Shown: piece by piece, positions 45,676-55,184 of the stretch
Layout of the letters: every line of letters starts with the position of its first letter
How positions within the stretch are numbered: the first letter of the stretch is position 1
Origin: Pedobacter sp. ASV12
Lineage (GTDB): Bacteria > Bacteroidota > Bacteroidia > Sphingobacteriales > Sphingobacteriaceae
Reading direction: 5' to 3'
Length of the DNA stretch: 60,785 nucleotides
NCBI RefSeq assembly: GCF_016429155.1
Contig: NZ_JAELUC010000015.1
Span: 1 to 60,785, forward strand
Notes under the pieces: generated by a model
Databases searched by the model: none
Seen by the model: the letters and a program-made list of their open reading frames with translations, nothing else
What the model was told of the DNA's origin: nothing
Translations under genes and position numbers: made by a program

Positions 45676-46848
45676 GGCCATCGCCGGTATTTCGCCGATG
45701 ATCACTTTTTTCTTTTTTTGTGTACTGTGTTCTTCTACGTCTTTGCTTACACTCAAAATAATACCAAAGGCAATACTTGTAAAGATCATCGAGGTACCGC
45801 CCATACTTACCAAAGGCAAAGGAACCCCCGTTACTGGGCCCAAACCAACAGCCACGGCCATATTGGCAAAGGCCTGAATGGTGAGACTAAAACTTAACCC
45901 GGCCGCCAACAAGGCCCCAAAGGCCTTCGGACTTCGCGTTACGATACGCACGCATCGGTAAAGCAAAACCAGGTAAAGCACTACAATAGCCAATCCGCCC
46001 ACAGTTCCATATTCCTCAATAATAATGGCGAAAATAAAATCGGAATATGGATGTGGCAGAAAATTACGTTGCGTACTGTTGCCTGGCCCTTTACCAAACA
46101 GGCCACCAGTGGCCAAAGCTATTTTAGATTGATCGGCCTGGTAGGTTTTGTCTGAATGCTGCTGTTCTGGATGCATAAACGCATTGATACGCGACTTATA
46201 GGTTTCCCTTCTCGGGCCCAAGAATACCACAAACAACAACAACACTACACCACCCGCACAAACGGTTAAAATCTGCTTGATGCTGATCCTTCCAATAATC
46301 AGCAATAAAATACTCACTCCAAACAACATCAATGCTGTTGAAAGGTTGGCTAAGGCAATTAAAATAAAGACCACGCAAACCGATCCCATAATCGGAATAA
46401 AGGCATTCTTAACGTCCTTGATGTTTTCTTGTTTTTTGGTCAGCATCCTAGCCAAAAAAGTAATCAGCGCCAGTTTGGCCAAATCCGAAGTCTGGAAGGT
46501 CAAACCAATTAAAGGTACCTGTACCCAACGGGCGGCACCATTGATCTGTCCGCCAAAAACCAGCGTATAAAGCAACAAAGGCAAAGTAATGATCATGAGC
46601 ACCTTAGAAATGCCCGCATAGTATTTATAGTCGAGCAGGTGCGCAATGTAGATCATGGCAATACCCAAAAGCACAAAAATAACGTGCTTAAAAAGCAGGT
46701 ATTTTTCTACGCTTATCCCTTTTCGGTAAGCAATTGCACCGGTAGCGCTATAAACCACCATAATAGAAACCATAGACAACATGATGATGATCAGCCAGAT
46801 CCACCTGTCGCCCCTTGTTTTTGCCAGAAGTGCCTTAACGTCAAACAT
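45673..46848 (-). CDS. ftsW: Lipid II polymerase FtsW
   Basis: The 391-aa SEDS-family membrane glycosyltransferase of the divisome has about ten transmembrane helices. It starts with a short cytoplasmic tail and VVYSATGAIAYRKG after helix 1. It carries GAARWVQVPLIGLTFQTSD, in which the Gln/Asp region matches the catalytic periplasmic loop. It ends with GPVTGVPLPLVSMGGTSM and a cytoplasmic basic tail. It works with the transpeptidase FtsI encoded upstream. One base separates it from murD. Its stop codon is part of the GAATGA repeat. Confidence 0.96.
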   Translation of the reverse strand: MFDVKALLAKTRGDRWIWLIIIMLSMVSIMVVYSATGAIAYRKGISVEKYLLFKHVIFVLLGIAMIYIAHLLDYKYYAGISKVLMIITLPLLLYTLVFGGQINGAARWVQVPLIGLTFQTSDLAKLALITFLARMLTKKQENIKDVKNAFIPIMGSVCVVFILIALANLSTALMLFGVSILLLIIGRISIKQILTVCAGGVVLLLFVVFLGPRRETYKSRINAFMHPEQQHSDKTYQADQSKIALATGGLFGKGPGNSTQRNFLPHPYSDFIFAIIIEEYGTVGGLAIVVLYLVLLYRCVRIVTRSPKAFGALLAAGLSFSLTIQAFANMAVAVGLGPVTGVPLPLVSMGGTSMIFTSIAFGIILSVSKDVEEHSTQKKKKVIIGEIPAMA

Positions 46849-46849
46849 A

Positions 46850-48193
46850 TTATAATTCTTTTACGGCCGCCTTGAACTGGTTGCCCCTGTCTTCATAGTT
46901 TTTAAACAAATCGAAGCTTGCACAGGCTGGCGACAACAACACGGTATCGCCTTTTTTAGCCAAATGGTAAGCCACCTGAACGGCCTCGTCGGCCGAGAAA
47001 GTATTCACGATCACATCCACATCATCCTCAAAAGCCTCATGGATACGCTTGTTGTCCTTACCCATACACACAATAGCTTTTACCTTGCTGCGCACCAAAT
47101 CTTTGAGCATGGTATAATCATTGCCCTTGTCAACACCTCCCATAATGAGCACCACTTCAGTGCCTACGCTCTCCAAAGCATACCAGGTAGAATTGACATT
47201 GGTTGCCTTCGAATCATTGATGTAGGTCACATCAGATATTTTGGCCACGAACTCCAAACGGTGTTCGATGTTTTTGAAATTGCCCATGCTTTCGCGAATG
47301 GTTTCATTACGCAGCTCTAGAACCTTGGCTACAATGCCCGATGCCATAGAGTTGTAAATGTTGTGCTTTCCTTGTAGGGCTAAATCTGAAATTGACATGG
47401 TTAATTCTTCGTTTAAGTGTGTGTTGATATGTATGGTGTTGTTTTCAAGGTAGGCCCCGTTTGCTATTTTCTTTCTGATAGAGAAGCGGTAGGTCCTCGC
47501 ATTGATTTTGGTTCGTTTTAATATTTTTTGGGTTTCTTCATCGTCTTCGCAGTAAATGAATACATCCTTTTCGGTCTGATTTTGTACAATCCGCATTTTT
47601 GAAGCGGCATAATTGTCCATTTTATAATCATAGCGGTCCAAATGGTCGGGGGTGATGTTGAGCAGCACTGCTACATCGGCCTTGAACCCGAACATATCAT
47701 CGAGCATAAAACTCGAAATCTCCAATACATACCAATCAAAGTCTTCGGTAGCCACCTGTGCTGCAAAACTTTGTCCGATGTTGCCTCCCAAGCCTACGTT
47801 CAATCCTGCGTTTTTGAGGATGTGGTAAGTTAGCATGGTGGTAGTCGATTTACCATTAGAGCCTGTAATGCAAACCGTTTTGGCCTGGGTATACCTTTTG
47901 GCAAACTCGATTTCCGAAATCACCGGAATACCTTTTTGCTTCAATGCCTTTACCATAGGCGCTGTGGCAGGAATACCCGGACTTTTAACTACTTCGGTTG
48001 CATTTAAAATCAGTTCACTGGTATGCTGGTTTTCTTCGAAAGCAACGTTCAGTTTGTTCAAGGCAGTTTTGTAGCGATCGGCAATGGCTCCAAAATCCGA
48101 TACAAAAACATCAAAACCCTGTTTCTGTGCCAGCTTTGCCGCACCCACTCCACTTTCGCCTGCGCCTAAAACAACCAGTCTCTTTCTTTCCAT
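46850..48193 (-). CDS. murD: UDP-MurNAc-L-Ala:D-glutamate ligase
   Basis: The 447-aa cytoplasmic Mur ligase has the nucleotide-binding opening VLGAGESGVGAAKLA, the ATP loop CITGSNGKSTTTML (about 110-123), ITPDHLDRYDY, and the C-terminal domain with INDSKATNVNSTWYAL and ACASFDLFKNYEDRG. It adds D-glutamate in peptidoglycan precursor synthesis. It overlaps mraY by one base and is followed by ftsW after one base, so translation is tightly coupled. Confidence 0.97.
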   Translation of the reverse strand: MERKRLVVLGAGESGVGAAKLAQKQGFDVFVSDFGAIADRYKTALNKLNVAFEENQHTSELILNATEVVKSPGIPATAPMVKALKQKGIPVISEIEFAKRYTQAKTVCITGSNGKSTTTMLTYHILKNAGLNVGLGGNIGQSFAAQVATEDFDWYVLEISSFMLDDMFGFKADVAVLLNITPDHLDRYDYKMDNYAASKMRIVQNQTEKDVFIYCEDDEETQKILKRTKINARTYRFSIRKKIANGAYLENNTIHINTHLNEELTMSISDLALQGKHNIYNSMASGIVAKVLELRNETIRESMGNFKNIEHRLEFVAKISDVTYINDSKATNVNSTWYALESVGTEVVLIMGGVDKGNDYTMLKDLVRSKVKAIVCMGKDNKRIHEAFEDDVDVIVNTFSADEAVQVAYHLAKKGDTVLLSPACASFDLFKNYEDRGNQFKAAVKEL

Positions 48194-49440
48194 TAGCGTA
48201 GTTTTAAGGTTACAAAAGTGATTACCGCCAGTATAATGCCCACGATCCAGAAACGGGTCACGATTTTAGCCTCGTGATAGCCTTTTTTCTGATAGTGATG
48301 GTGCAATGGCGACATCAGGAAAATCCTTCTGCCTTCGCCAAAGCGTTTTTTGGTGTATTTGAAATAGCTTACCTGTAGCGTTACCGACAGCACCTCGACC
48401 AAAAACACCCCGCATAGAATAGGAATGAGCAGTTCCTTGCGGATCATGATGGCAAACACCGCAATGATGCCACCAATAGTCAAACTGCCTGTATCGCCCA
48501 TAAAAATCTGCGCAGGATAGGAATTGTACCACAAAAAGCCCACGCAAGCTCCCACAAAGGCGCCAGCAAAAATGATAAGCTCGCCCGAATTCGGGATATA
48601 CATGATGTTGAGGTACTCGGCAATAACCGTATTACCCGACACATAGGCCAGAATACCCAAGGTAATCCCAATGATAGCCGATGTTCCGGTAGCCAATCCG
48701 TCTATGCCGTCGGTTAGGTTGGCCCCATTCGATACGGCCGTTACAATGGTGATGACGAAAAACAGGAACACAATCAAGGCGTATTTTTCATAATCCTTAC
48801 CCAAAAACTTCAATACCTTGGCATAATCAAATTCGTTGTTTTTATAGAAAGGCACATTGGTTTTGGTCGATTTTACATCTTGAGTATAGTAAAAGCTCTC
48901 GCCTTTTTGCCTCAACACCATTGGTGCTGTACTGGTTGTTTTACTCGCCTCGTCAACGGTTTGCCTAACCACGATATTGGGGTTAAAGTACATGGTCAGT
49001 CCAACAATAATGGCCAAACCCACCTGGCCCACCACCTTGAACTTGCCGGCCAAGCCCTCTTTGTTCTTTTTGAAAACTTTGATATAATCGTCGAGGAAAC
49101 CGATAGCGCCCATCCAAACCGTGGTAACCAGCATCAAAATCACGTATACGTTGGTGATGTTGGCAAACAGGAAAGTTGGAATGAAAATACCCAACAAAAT
49201 CATGATACCGCCCATGGTTGGCGTACCTTGTTTTTGCATTTGGCCTTCCAAGCCTAAATTCCTTACGGTTTCGCCCACTTGTTTGCGGTGTAGAAAATCA
49301 ATGATCCTGCGGCCATAAACGGTAGTGATGATCAGCGAAAGGATAATAGACAAAGACGACCTGAAAGTCAGGTATTGGAACAACCTCAATCCCGGAAAGT
49401 CATAATGCTTATGCAGATATTCGAATAATAAATATAACAT
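48193..49440 (-). CDS. mraY: Phospho-MurNAc-pentapeptide transferase MraY
   Basis: The 415-aa inner-membrane enzyme makes lipid I from UDP-MurNAc-pentapeptide and undecaprenyl phosphate. It shows [28 protein letters not shown], the catalytic [12 protein letters not shown] and [12 protein letters not shown] loops, and the HHHYQKKG motif near the C-terminus. An extra loop of about 50 residues (around 175-225) makes it longer than the Escherichia coli enzyme, as is usual in Bacteroidota. It shares one base with murE (TAATG junction) and one with murD. Confidence 0.97.
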   Translation of the reverse strand: MLYLLFEYLHKHYDFPGLRLFQYLTFRSSLSIILSLIITTVYGRRIIDFLHRKQVGETVRNLGLEGQMQKQGTPTMGGIMILLGIFIPTFLFANITNVYVILMLVTTVWMGAIGFLDDYIKVFKKNKEGLAGKFKVVGQVGLAIIVGLTMYFNPNIVVRQTVDEASKTTSTAPMVLRQKGESFYYTQDVKSTKTNVPFYKNNEFDYAKVLKFLGKDYEKYALIVFLFFVITIVTAVSNGANLTDGIDGLATGTSAIIGITLGILAYVSGNTVIAEYLNIMYIPNSGELIIFAGAFVGACVGFLWYNSYPAQIFMGDTGSLTIGGIIAVFAIMIRKELLIPILCGVFLVEVLSVTLQVSYFKYTKKRFGEGRRIFLMSPLHHHYQKKGYHEAKIVTRFWIVGIILAVITFVTLKLR

Positions 49441-50897
49441 TAGTTAATGAGGTTAAATTGTTCGTTCAATACTTCTTTATCGTCAAAATGATGTCTCACT
49501 CCTTTCACTTCCTGGTACTTTTCATGCCCCTTGCCCGCTACCAATATAATATCGCCAGGCTTGGCCAAATGGCAGGCCGTTTTAATGGCTTCTTTCCTAT
49601 CGGTAATGCTCAATGTTTTGCGTTGGTTGGTTGGCGAAACGCCTTTCTCCATTTCGGCAATAATGGCTTGAGGATCTTCAGTACGTGGATTGTCTGACGT
49701 GAGAATTACCTTGTCGCTCCAATCGCAAGCCGTTTGGGCCATTACCGGGCGTTTGGTTCGGTCTCTATCGCCGCCACAGCCAATTACGGTAATTACCTGC
49801 TCGGTTCCTTTTCTGATATTGGCAATGGTACTCAATACATTCTGCACCGCATCTGGTGTATGTGCATAGTCTACAATACCGATAATGCCTTGTTTAGATA
49901 CGATATAATCGAAACGGCCTTCGGCTCCGTGCAAGCTGCTCAGCACGGTCAGCACTTTGAGCCGATCTTGTTCCAACAAAATTGCCGTAGCATAGGCGGC
50001 CAACAGGTTATAGGCATTGAATGAGCCTACCATTTTGAAGTAAACATCCATGTCGTCTACATTCAAGTGGAGGCCACTAAATTTGTTTTCAATGATTTTG
50101 GCTTTAAAATCGGCCATTTGCTTTAAGGCATAGGTCTTTTTATGGGCCTTGGTGTTTTGCAGCATCACCATTCCGTTTTTATCGTCGGCATTGGTCAAGG
50201 CAAAAGCATTTTTTGGCAAGCCATCGAAAAATTCCTTTTTCGCTTTGAGGTAGTTATCAAACGTATGGTGAAAGTCGAGATGGTCGTGCGTAATGTTAGA
50301 AAAAATGCCACCGGTAAACGTCAATCCCACAATACGGTGCTGTACCACGGCGTGCGAGCTCACTTCCATGAAGCAGTATTCGCAACCGGCATCAACCATA
50401 TTGGCCAACAGTTGGTTAAGTGCAATTGGATTAGGCGTGGTATGCGTAGCCGGAACAACGGTATCGTTGATGTGGTTCTGAACGGTAGAAACCAAGCCAA
50501 CGCCATAGCCCAAGCCACGAAACAACTGGTAAAGCAAAGTAGCAATGGTTGTTTTGCCATTGGTACCGGTAACACCTACCAATTTCAGCTGTGCCGACGG
50601 ATTGCCATAAAAATTGCTGGCTACCGTACCTAAGGCGGCCGAAGAACTTTCTACTTCTACGTAGGTTACTTCGTTATCTACTTCGGCTGGCATGGTTTCG
50701 CAAACCACCACAACAGCACCCGCCGCAACAGTTTGCGCAATGTATTGATGTCCGTCAACCACCGTTCCCTTCACCGCAAAAAACAAGGTACCGGCTTTTA
50801 CCTCCCTCGAATCAAAGGCCAAGGCCTTTACTTCCTGATTGGGCTTACCTACCAAGCTTTTTATTGCTACACCATATAATAAATCTTGCAACTGCAT
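49440..50897 (-). CDS. murE: UDP-MurNAc-tripeptide synthetase (meso-DAP adding)
   Basis: The 485-aa Mur ligase has the ATP loop [14 protein letters not shown] (about 109-122), [12 protein letters not shown], and [15 protein letters not shown] in the C-terminal domain. The specificity motif DNPRTEDP indicates that the third amino acid is meso-diaminopimelate, in line with the dapA gene nearby. It overlaps mraY by one base. The 180 bp between ftsI and murE hold a hairpin-forming repeat. murF, which would act next, is not in this window. Confidence 0.97.
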   Translation of the reverse strand: MQLQDLLYGVAIKSLVGKPNQEVKALAFDSREVKAGTLFFAVKGTVVDGHQYIAQTVAAGAVVVVCETMPAEVDNEVTYVEVESSSAALGTVASNFYGNPSAQLKLVGVTGTNGKTTIATLLYQLFRGLGYGVGLVSTVQNHINDTVVPATHTTPNPIALNQLLANMVDAGCEYCFMEVSSHAVVQHRIVGLTFTGGIFSNITHDHLDFHHTFDNYLKAKKEFFDGLPKNAFALTNADDKNGMVMLQNTKAHKKTYALKQMADFKAKIIENKFSGLHLNVDDMDVYFKMVGSFNAYNLLAAYATAILLEQDRLKVLTVLSSLHGAEGRFDYIVSKQGIIGIVDYAHTPDAVQNVLSTIANIRKGTEQVITVIGCGGDRDRTKRPVMAQTACDWSDKVILTSDNPRTEDPQAIIAEMEKGVSPTNQRKTLSITDRKEAIKTACHLAKPGDIILVAGKGHEKYQEVKGVRHHFDDKEVLNEQFNLIN

Positions 50898-50910
50898 CTT
50901 TCTATTTTAA

Positions 50911-51075
50911 TTTTCAATGATTGAATTTTGAATGAGTGAATGGGTATTTTATCTTATTCTGTCATTCTCTAATTCATTCATTCTGTCATTTTCAATTTTG
51001 AAGGAGTGATTCTGAACAAATGAATGGCTAGCATTTTTAATTCAGTCATTCAATCATTCTATCATCCATTCATTT
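50911..51075. repeat. GAATGA-type nested hairpin spacer between ftsI and murE
   Basis: The outer arms AATGATTGAAT (50916-50926) and ATTCAATCATT (51048-51058), the inner arms CATTCATT (50975-50982) and AATGAATG (51019-51026), and the apex palindrome TTCAATTTTGAA (50991-51002) form one long imperfect stem. AATTTTGAAGGAG (50994-51006) is repeated exactly at 56829-56841, and TCAATCATTCTATCA recurs at the end of the spacer next to ftsW. No open reading frame lies inside. Confidence 0.75.
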
Positions 51076-51077
51076 TA

Positions 51078-53183
51078 TTATTGTAATTGTATTTCTACCA
51101 TTAATCCCTTGCCAATCTTGCTGCCCGGCTCTATCGATTGCGCCGTTACCTTGCCACTGCCCCTCACCCTTGTTTTTAATCCGGCGTTGCCCAAAAGGTA
51201 CATCGCATCTTTAAGCCCCATGCCTTTTACATTAGGCATTACGCCTTTTACCGGCTCGGCTTCCTGATAGGCAATGCCATTGCTGGTATCTACCGTATTG
51301 AAATAGTCTGACTTGGCGGCATAAAGCGTTTTAATGCCAAAAGCGTTGTACACTTTCTTGGTTGCCTTGCTTTGGCCAGCTTTTGCTTCAGGAGGCGTGG
51401 TATTGCCCACCATGCGATCTTTTACGCTGCCGAACATTTGCACATCGCCTGCATAGATTCGATCGGCCACCTCTCTAAATACCGGACCCGAAACCAAGGC
51501 TCCATAATAAGCGCCTTTCGGATCGTTAATAACGACAATCATCGAATATTTCGGACGCTCGGCCGGAAAATAGCCCACAAACGATGCCTGGTATTGCTTT
51601 TTGGCTTTATAGCCCAAATTGCCATCGGCCACTTGTGCCGTTCCGGTTTTGCCGGCAATCTTATATAAAGGATTATAAACTACCTGCTTGCCACTGCCTT
51701 CGGTTACCACGCCTTCGAGCATAGACTTGATTTTGCTCAAGGTTACATCCGAACAGATTTTTTCGTTGATTACCCTGGCCTTAAACTGCTCAATCGGATT
51801 GCCCAACCTCCTGATTTCCTTTACAAAAATGGGGGCAATGTATTTTCCGTTGTTAGCTACCGCATTGTAGAACGAAAGCATTTTTAAAGGCGTAAGCTGC
51901 ATTTCGTAGCCATAAGCCATTTGTGGCAAGGTGAGGTTTTTGTTCCAGCTTTTATTTTTTGGGTTTTTCACCACAGGCCGTGCTTCGCCAGGAATTTGAA
52001 GCTTCATCAGCTCATTCAAATGCCAGTTGTACAAATGATCGGTAAATTTGGCCTGATCTTCTTTATAAGCTCTGTTTACCAACTCGGCCACCGCCGCATT
52101 GGACGATTGCTCAAAAGCTTTCTTAACGGTTACCGTACCGATGCTGCCATGCGAATCGACTACTATTTTTTTGTTGCCCGGCACCTGGTAGCTACCTGTG
52201 CCCACCATTGTATTGGTATCTACATATTTATCTTCGAGCAAGGCCATATACGACGCCAGCTTGAAAGTAGAGCCCGGATCTTGGTTACCGGCAATGGCAT
52301 AATTAAACTGTTCCTTATATTCGCCCTCGCCCACCTTGGTGTAATTGGCTACCGCCCTGATTTCTCCAGTGGCCACTTCCATTACAATGACCGCCCCGTG
52401 GTGCGCGTCGCTCTTGATCAATTGCTTTTTAAGCGCGTTTTGCGCCAAATCCTGTATATTGATATCGATGGTCGAAATAATATCGGCCCCTTCTTTTGGC
52501 GCCACTTCCGCATCGTTGTTTACCGGTTCATACACGCCGCCACTAATGCGTTGCATCAACTGCTTGCCACTTTCGCCATTGATATAATGGCCATAGGCGC
52601 CTTCTAAGCCCACGCCATTTTTTACGTTTTCATTTTTATAGCCGATGGTTCTGGCGGCCAAATCCTTAAATGGCAAAATCCTTTTATTGCGTTGCGTAAC
52701 GGTTAGGCAACTCAAGCCATTTTTGGTTTTGATCAAAGGAAAAGTCTTGATTTCCTTCAAATCCTGATAAGAAACCTTTCTTTTAAGCAACAAGCTATGC
52801 ACGCTATCCTGCCTTGCCTTGCGCAGCAAGCGAGAATAGTCCTTGGCACTTTTATCGCCAAAAAACTGAGACAGCTTCATGGCCAGCGAGTCTACCTTCG
52901 AGTTGAAAAATTCATTGTCTTGGATGCTGCCAGCCACCATATCCATGCGCAGTTCGTATTCAGGCACCGAAGTAGCCAGCAAACTGCCATCGTTAGAATA
53001 GATATTGCCACGGGCCGCCTCAATGGTAAATTCCCTGATCGATAAACTATCAGCCTTAGCGCGCCATTTATGCCCCTGCACATATTGGATATCGCCCAGC
53101 CTCAACAATACAGCAAGGGCGAAAAGTACGATGAGCCCGAAGGCCAGGTACACACGCAACAATATGTTTGCTCTAATGTTCAT
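51078..53183 (-). CDS. ftsI: Division transpeptidase FtsI (class B penicillin-binding protein with PASTA domain)
   Basis: The 701-aa protein cross-links septal peptidoglycan. A single N-terminal membrane helix (about 9-29) precedes a non-catalytic dimerisation region (about 50-230). The transpeptidase domain has the active Ser305 in PGSTFK, the second motif SSNAAV and the third KTGTAQV. A C-terminal PASTA domain (about 648-701, starting VMPNVKGMGLKDAM) is present, as in several Bacteroidota and Gram-positive enzymes. It overlaps ftsL by 11 bp and is partnered with FtsW. Confidence 0.96.
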   Translation of the reverse strand: MNIRANILLRVYLAFGLIVLFALAVLLRLGDIQYVQGHKWRAKADSLSIREFTIEAARGNIYSNDGSLLATSVPEYELRMDMVAGSIQDNEFFNSKVDSLAMKLSQFFGDKSAKDYSRLLRKARQDSVHSLLLKRKVSYQDLKEIKTFPLIKTKNGLSCLTVTQRNKRILPFKDLAARTIGYKNENVKNGVGLEGAYGHYINGESGKQLMQRISGGVYEPVNNDAEVAPKEGADIISTIDINIQDLAQNALKKQLIKSDAHHGAVIVMEVATGEIRAVANYTKVGEGEYKEQFNYAIAGNQDPGSTFKLASYMALLEDKYVDTNTMVGTGSYQVPGNKKIVVDSHGSIGTVTVKKAFEQSSNAAVAELVNRAYKEDQAKFTDHLYNWHLNELMKLQIPGEARPVVKNPKNKSWNKNLTLPQMAYGYEMQLTPLKMLSFYNAVANNGKYIAPIFVKEIRRLGNPIEQFKARVINEKICSDVTLSKIKSMLEGVVTEGSGKQVVYNPLYKIAGKTGTAQVADGNLGYKAKKQYQASFVGYFPAERPKYSMIVVINDPKGAYYGALVSGPVFREVADRIYAGDVQMFGSVKDRMVGNTTPPEAKAGQSKATKKVYNAFGIKTLYAAKSDYFNTVDTSNGIAYQEAEPVKGVMPNVKGMGLKDAMYLLGNAGLKTRVRGSGKVTAQSIEPGSKIGKGLMVEIQLQ

Positions 53184-53595
53184 TATCGTTGATTATAATT
53201 TTTTTAGGTGGTTCGATCAGCTCTTTAATGCCAAGCGTATCTACTTTTTTGGCCACTTCGGTCAATTTGCTCTTAAACATCAAATCGGCCTTTAGCGACT
53301 TATATTCCCAACTCAGCTCTTTTACTTCTTTACTTAATTTATCTATGTTTCTTATGTTCTTAACCGCCATGTGGCTGTTCGCGATGTAAATCATGACCAG
53401 CACACAGAGAAAAATCAAAAAAGGCAACATATCCGTAGCCGCCTCCTTACTCACCACCCCCTCGGTAAACAGCTTTCTAAAAAAAACCAGCGTACTGCTT
53501 TCCTTAGGAGGCTCTTCGCGAAGCTTCGGTTCTTCCTCCAGCTCCAAATGCTCTTCTTCAGGTTCTTCTACCTTTTTTTTGAATTGGTTGTTCAT
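53173..53595 (-). CDS. ftsL: FtsL-like divisome protein
   Basis: The 140-aa bitopic protein has an acidic, Glu/Pro-rich cytoplasmic N-terminus (1 to about 35) and one membrane helix (about 57-73, with FLIFLCVLVMIYIAN). A short periplasmic coiled coil follows (IDKLSKEVKELSWEYKSLKADLM). Sequence identity within FtsL is always low, so the assignment rests on topology and on its place between rsmH and ftsI. It overlaps rsmH by 4 bp (ATGA) and ftsI by 11 bp. Confidence 0.85.
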   Translation of the reverse strand: MNNQFKKKVEEPEEEHLELEEEPKLREEPPKESSTLVFFRKLFTEGVVSKEAATDMLPFLIFLCVLVMIYIANSHMAVKNIRNIDKLSKEVKELSWEYKSLKADLMFKSKLTEVAKKVDTLGIKELIEPPKKIIINDNEH

Positions 53596-54500
53596 AGCTT
53601 TTCTCCAATCCTCAATTTTGCGCTTCTGGCCCTGCCGTTTATCGCCACCTCTTTTTCATCGGCCATCACAGCCTTGCGCGTAATGACCTTAAAAGGCTTT
53701 TGCTCATTACCAAAAAAATCCTTCTCCACCTCGCCCTGAAATTTGCCCTTGGCCAAAAAATTCTTCACCGGCCTGTCTTCCAACGAATGATAAGACATCA
53801 CCACCAAACGGCCTCCCTTTTTGAGCACCGAGGCGCTTTGCTCCAAAAAGTTTTCCAGCATATCGATTTCGGCATTCACCTCGATGCGCAGGGCCTGAAA
53901 AACCTGAGCCATATATTTATGCTCTTTTCCTTTTGGAATATGTTGCGCAATCACAGATTTAAAATCGGCCAAGGTTACAATCGGCTTATCCATGCGGGCC
54001 GTTGCGATAGTGCGGGCCAGTGATTTTGCGTTTTTCACTTCACCATAGATTCCAAAAATCTTATGGAGCTTGTCTTCCGCATAAGTATTGAGCACTTCGG
54101 CCGCTGTTAAAGCGCGTTGCTTATCCATGCGCATATCCAAATCGGCATCAAAACGCGTAGAAAACCCACGGCTTGGCTCATTGAACTGGTGCGAAGAAAC
54201 ACCCAGGTCGGCCAAAATTCCATCCACCTCTTTGTAGCCCAGCAAACGCAGGTTATTTTTCAGGAAACCGAAGTTCTGATCCACAAACACAAAGCGCTTG
54301 TCGTCTATTTTATTCCTTTGGGCATCGGGGTCCTGATCAAAAGCGATCAGCACACCATCTTTATTCAAGTGTTTTAAGATCTCGCGCGAGTGGCCGCCGC
54401 CACCAAATGTTACGTCGACATAAACGCCGGCCGGATTGATAGCCAAACCTTCGATGCACTCTTGCAACATTACCGGTACATGATAATTAGTTTCCATCAT
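53592..54500 (-). CDS. rsmH: 16S rRNA (cytosine-N4) methyltransferase RsmH (MraW)
   Basis: The 302-aa S-adenosylmethionine-dependent enzyme methylates C1402 of 16S rRNA. It opens with YHVPVMLQECIEGL and has the SAM motif DVTFGGGGHSREIL (about 28-41). LADLGVSSHQFN and GFSTRFDADLDMRM follow, and VMSYHSLEDRPVKNF lies near the C-terminus. The length is normal. It overlaps mraZ by 14 bp and ftsL by 4 bp, as usual for the head of a dcw cluster. Confidence 0.97.
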   Translation of the reverse strand: MMETNYHVPVMLQECIEGLAINPAGVYVDVTFGGGGHSREILKHLNKDGVLIAFDQDPDAQRNKIDDKRFVFVDQNFGFLKNNLRLLGYKEVDGILADLGVSSHQFNEPSRGFSTRFDADLDMRMDKQRALTAAEVLNTYAEDKLHKIFGIYGEVKNAKSLARTIATARMDKPIVTLADFKSVIAQHIPKGKEHKYMAQVFQALRIEVNAEIDMLENFLEQSASVLKKGGRLVVMSYHSLEDRPVKNFLAKGKFQGEVEKDFFGNEQKPFKVITRKAVMADEKEVAINGRARSAKLRIGEKL

Positions 54501-54954
54501 CCCTCCTATCTCTTCCGCCCATTACTTCTTCGGCCAGATTGGCGAAGTTTTCAGGCTCGTTGTCCAACAACTGATCATAGGCATCTTTTGACCACACTTC
54601 GATTTTATCGAACTGACAGGCCAGCACTACATCGCCAGCAATGCCCGCAAATTCCAATAAGGATTTCGGCAAAAGCACCCTGCCCGAAGCATCCAAGCTC
54701 AACTCGCTGGCGCCACGGGTAAAGAAGCGGATGAACTCTCTTGTTTTTTTCTCGTAGGGATTCAACTTGCTCAATTCAGCCACGATTCCTTCCCACACTT
54801 TTTTAGGATAAATAACCAAATGCTTCTCAAAACCGCGGTTAATAACGAGGCCCTCCTGCTCCACATTAGGCAATTGTTTTTTCAGACTAGAAGGCACCAT
54901 CAAGCGGCCCTTCTGGTCTAACTTACAATCGAATTCTCCTAACAGTTGAATCAT
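54487..54954 (-). CDS. mraZ: Transcriptional regulator MraZ
   Basis: The 155-aa protein consists of two SpoVT-AbrB-like DNA-binding folds: GEFDCKLDQKGRLMVPSSLK (about 6-25) and ELSLDASGRVLLPKSLLE (about 83-100). MraZ forms ring-shaped multimers and, in Escherichia coli, represses its own dcw operon by binding direct repeats upstream. Here it is the first gene of the cluster, and an array of 10-bp-spaced GTGGTA repeats lies immediately before it. It overlaps rsmH by 14 bp. Confidence 0.96.
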   Translation of the reverse strand: MIQLLGEFDCKLDQKGRLMVPSSLKKQLPNVEQEGLVINRGFEKHLVIYPKKVWEGIVAELSKLNPYEKKTREFIRFFTRGASELSLDASGRVLLPKSLLEFAGIAGDVVLACQFDKIEVWSKDAYDQLLDNEPENFANLAEEVMGGRDRRDDGN

Positions 54955-54956
54955 TT

Positions 54957-55063
54957 TACCACCTACACATTTTATGTAGTGTAAAAATAAATACTTCTAC
55001 CACAATTTACCACTTCCTACCACAAAAAGTTTTCAACATCTTATAAATTCCCATTTTGTCCCA
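54957..55063 (-). promoter_or_regulatory. Probable MraZ operator: 10-bp-spaced direct repeats
   Basis: On the minus strand GTGGTA occurs three times at exact 10-bp spacing (plus-strand TACCAC at 54998-55003, 55008-55013 and 55018-55023). A fourth copy lies just before the mraZ ATG (54957-54962). Further upstream TGGGA occurs twice, also 10 bp apart (55049-55053 and 55059-55063). Escherichia coli MraZ binds TGGGN boxes at 10-bp period. The array lies between the pgk terminator and mraZ, where the operator should be. Confidence 0.65.
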
Positions 55064-55093
55064 TTTTTATTGTTTTTTAGCCGATTTTAGGGC

Positions 55094-55136
55094 ATAAAAA
55101 AGGTGGGAGCCCAGACCAAAACTGAACTCCCACCTT
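55094..55136 (-). terminator. Terminator after pgk
   Basis: AAGGTGGGAG (55100-55109) pairs with CTCCCACCTT (55127-55136). On the minus strand the stem is followed by a T6 run. It lies 48 bp after the pgk stop and insulates mraZ. Confidence 0.85.
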
Positions 55137-55184
55137 AAAAAATTGGCACTTTTGAAGCCTAAAGGCTTCTTAAGCTCGATAAAA

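Noticed and set aside
43923..51077. CRISPR-like repeats from the repeated spacer strings
   Set aside because: The repeats are short, imperfect and scattered between genes, with no regular unique spacers and no cas genes.
51921..52607. 228-codon frame on the plus strand
   Set aside because: It lies fully inside ftsI on the opposite strand; ftsI has complete catalytic motifs, so this is a shadow frame.
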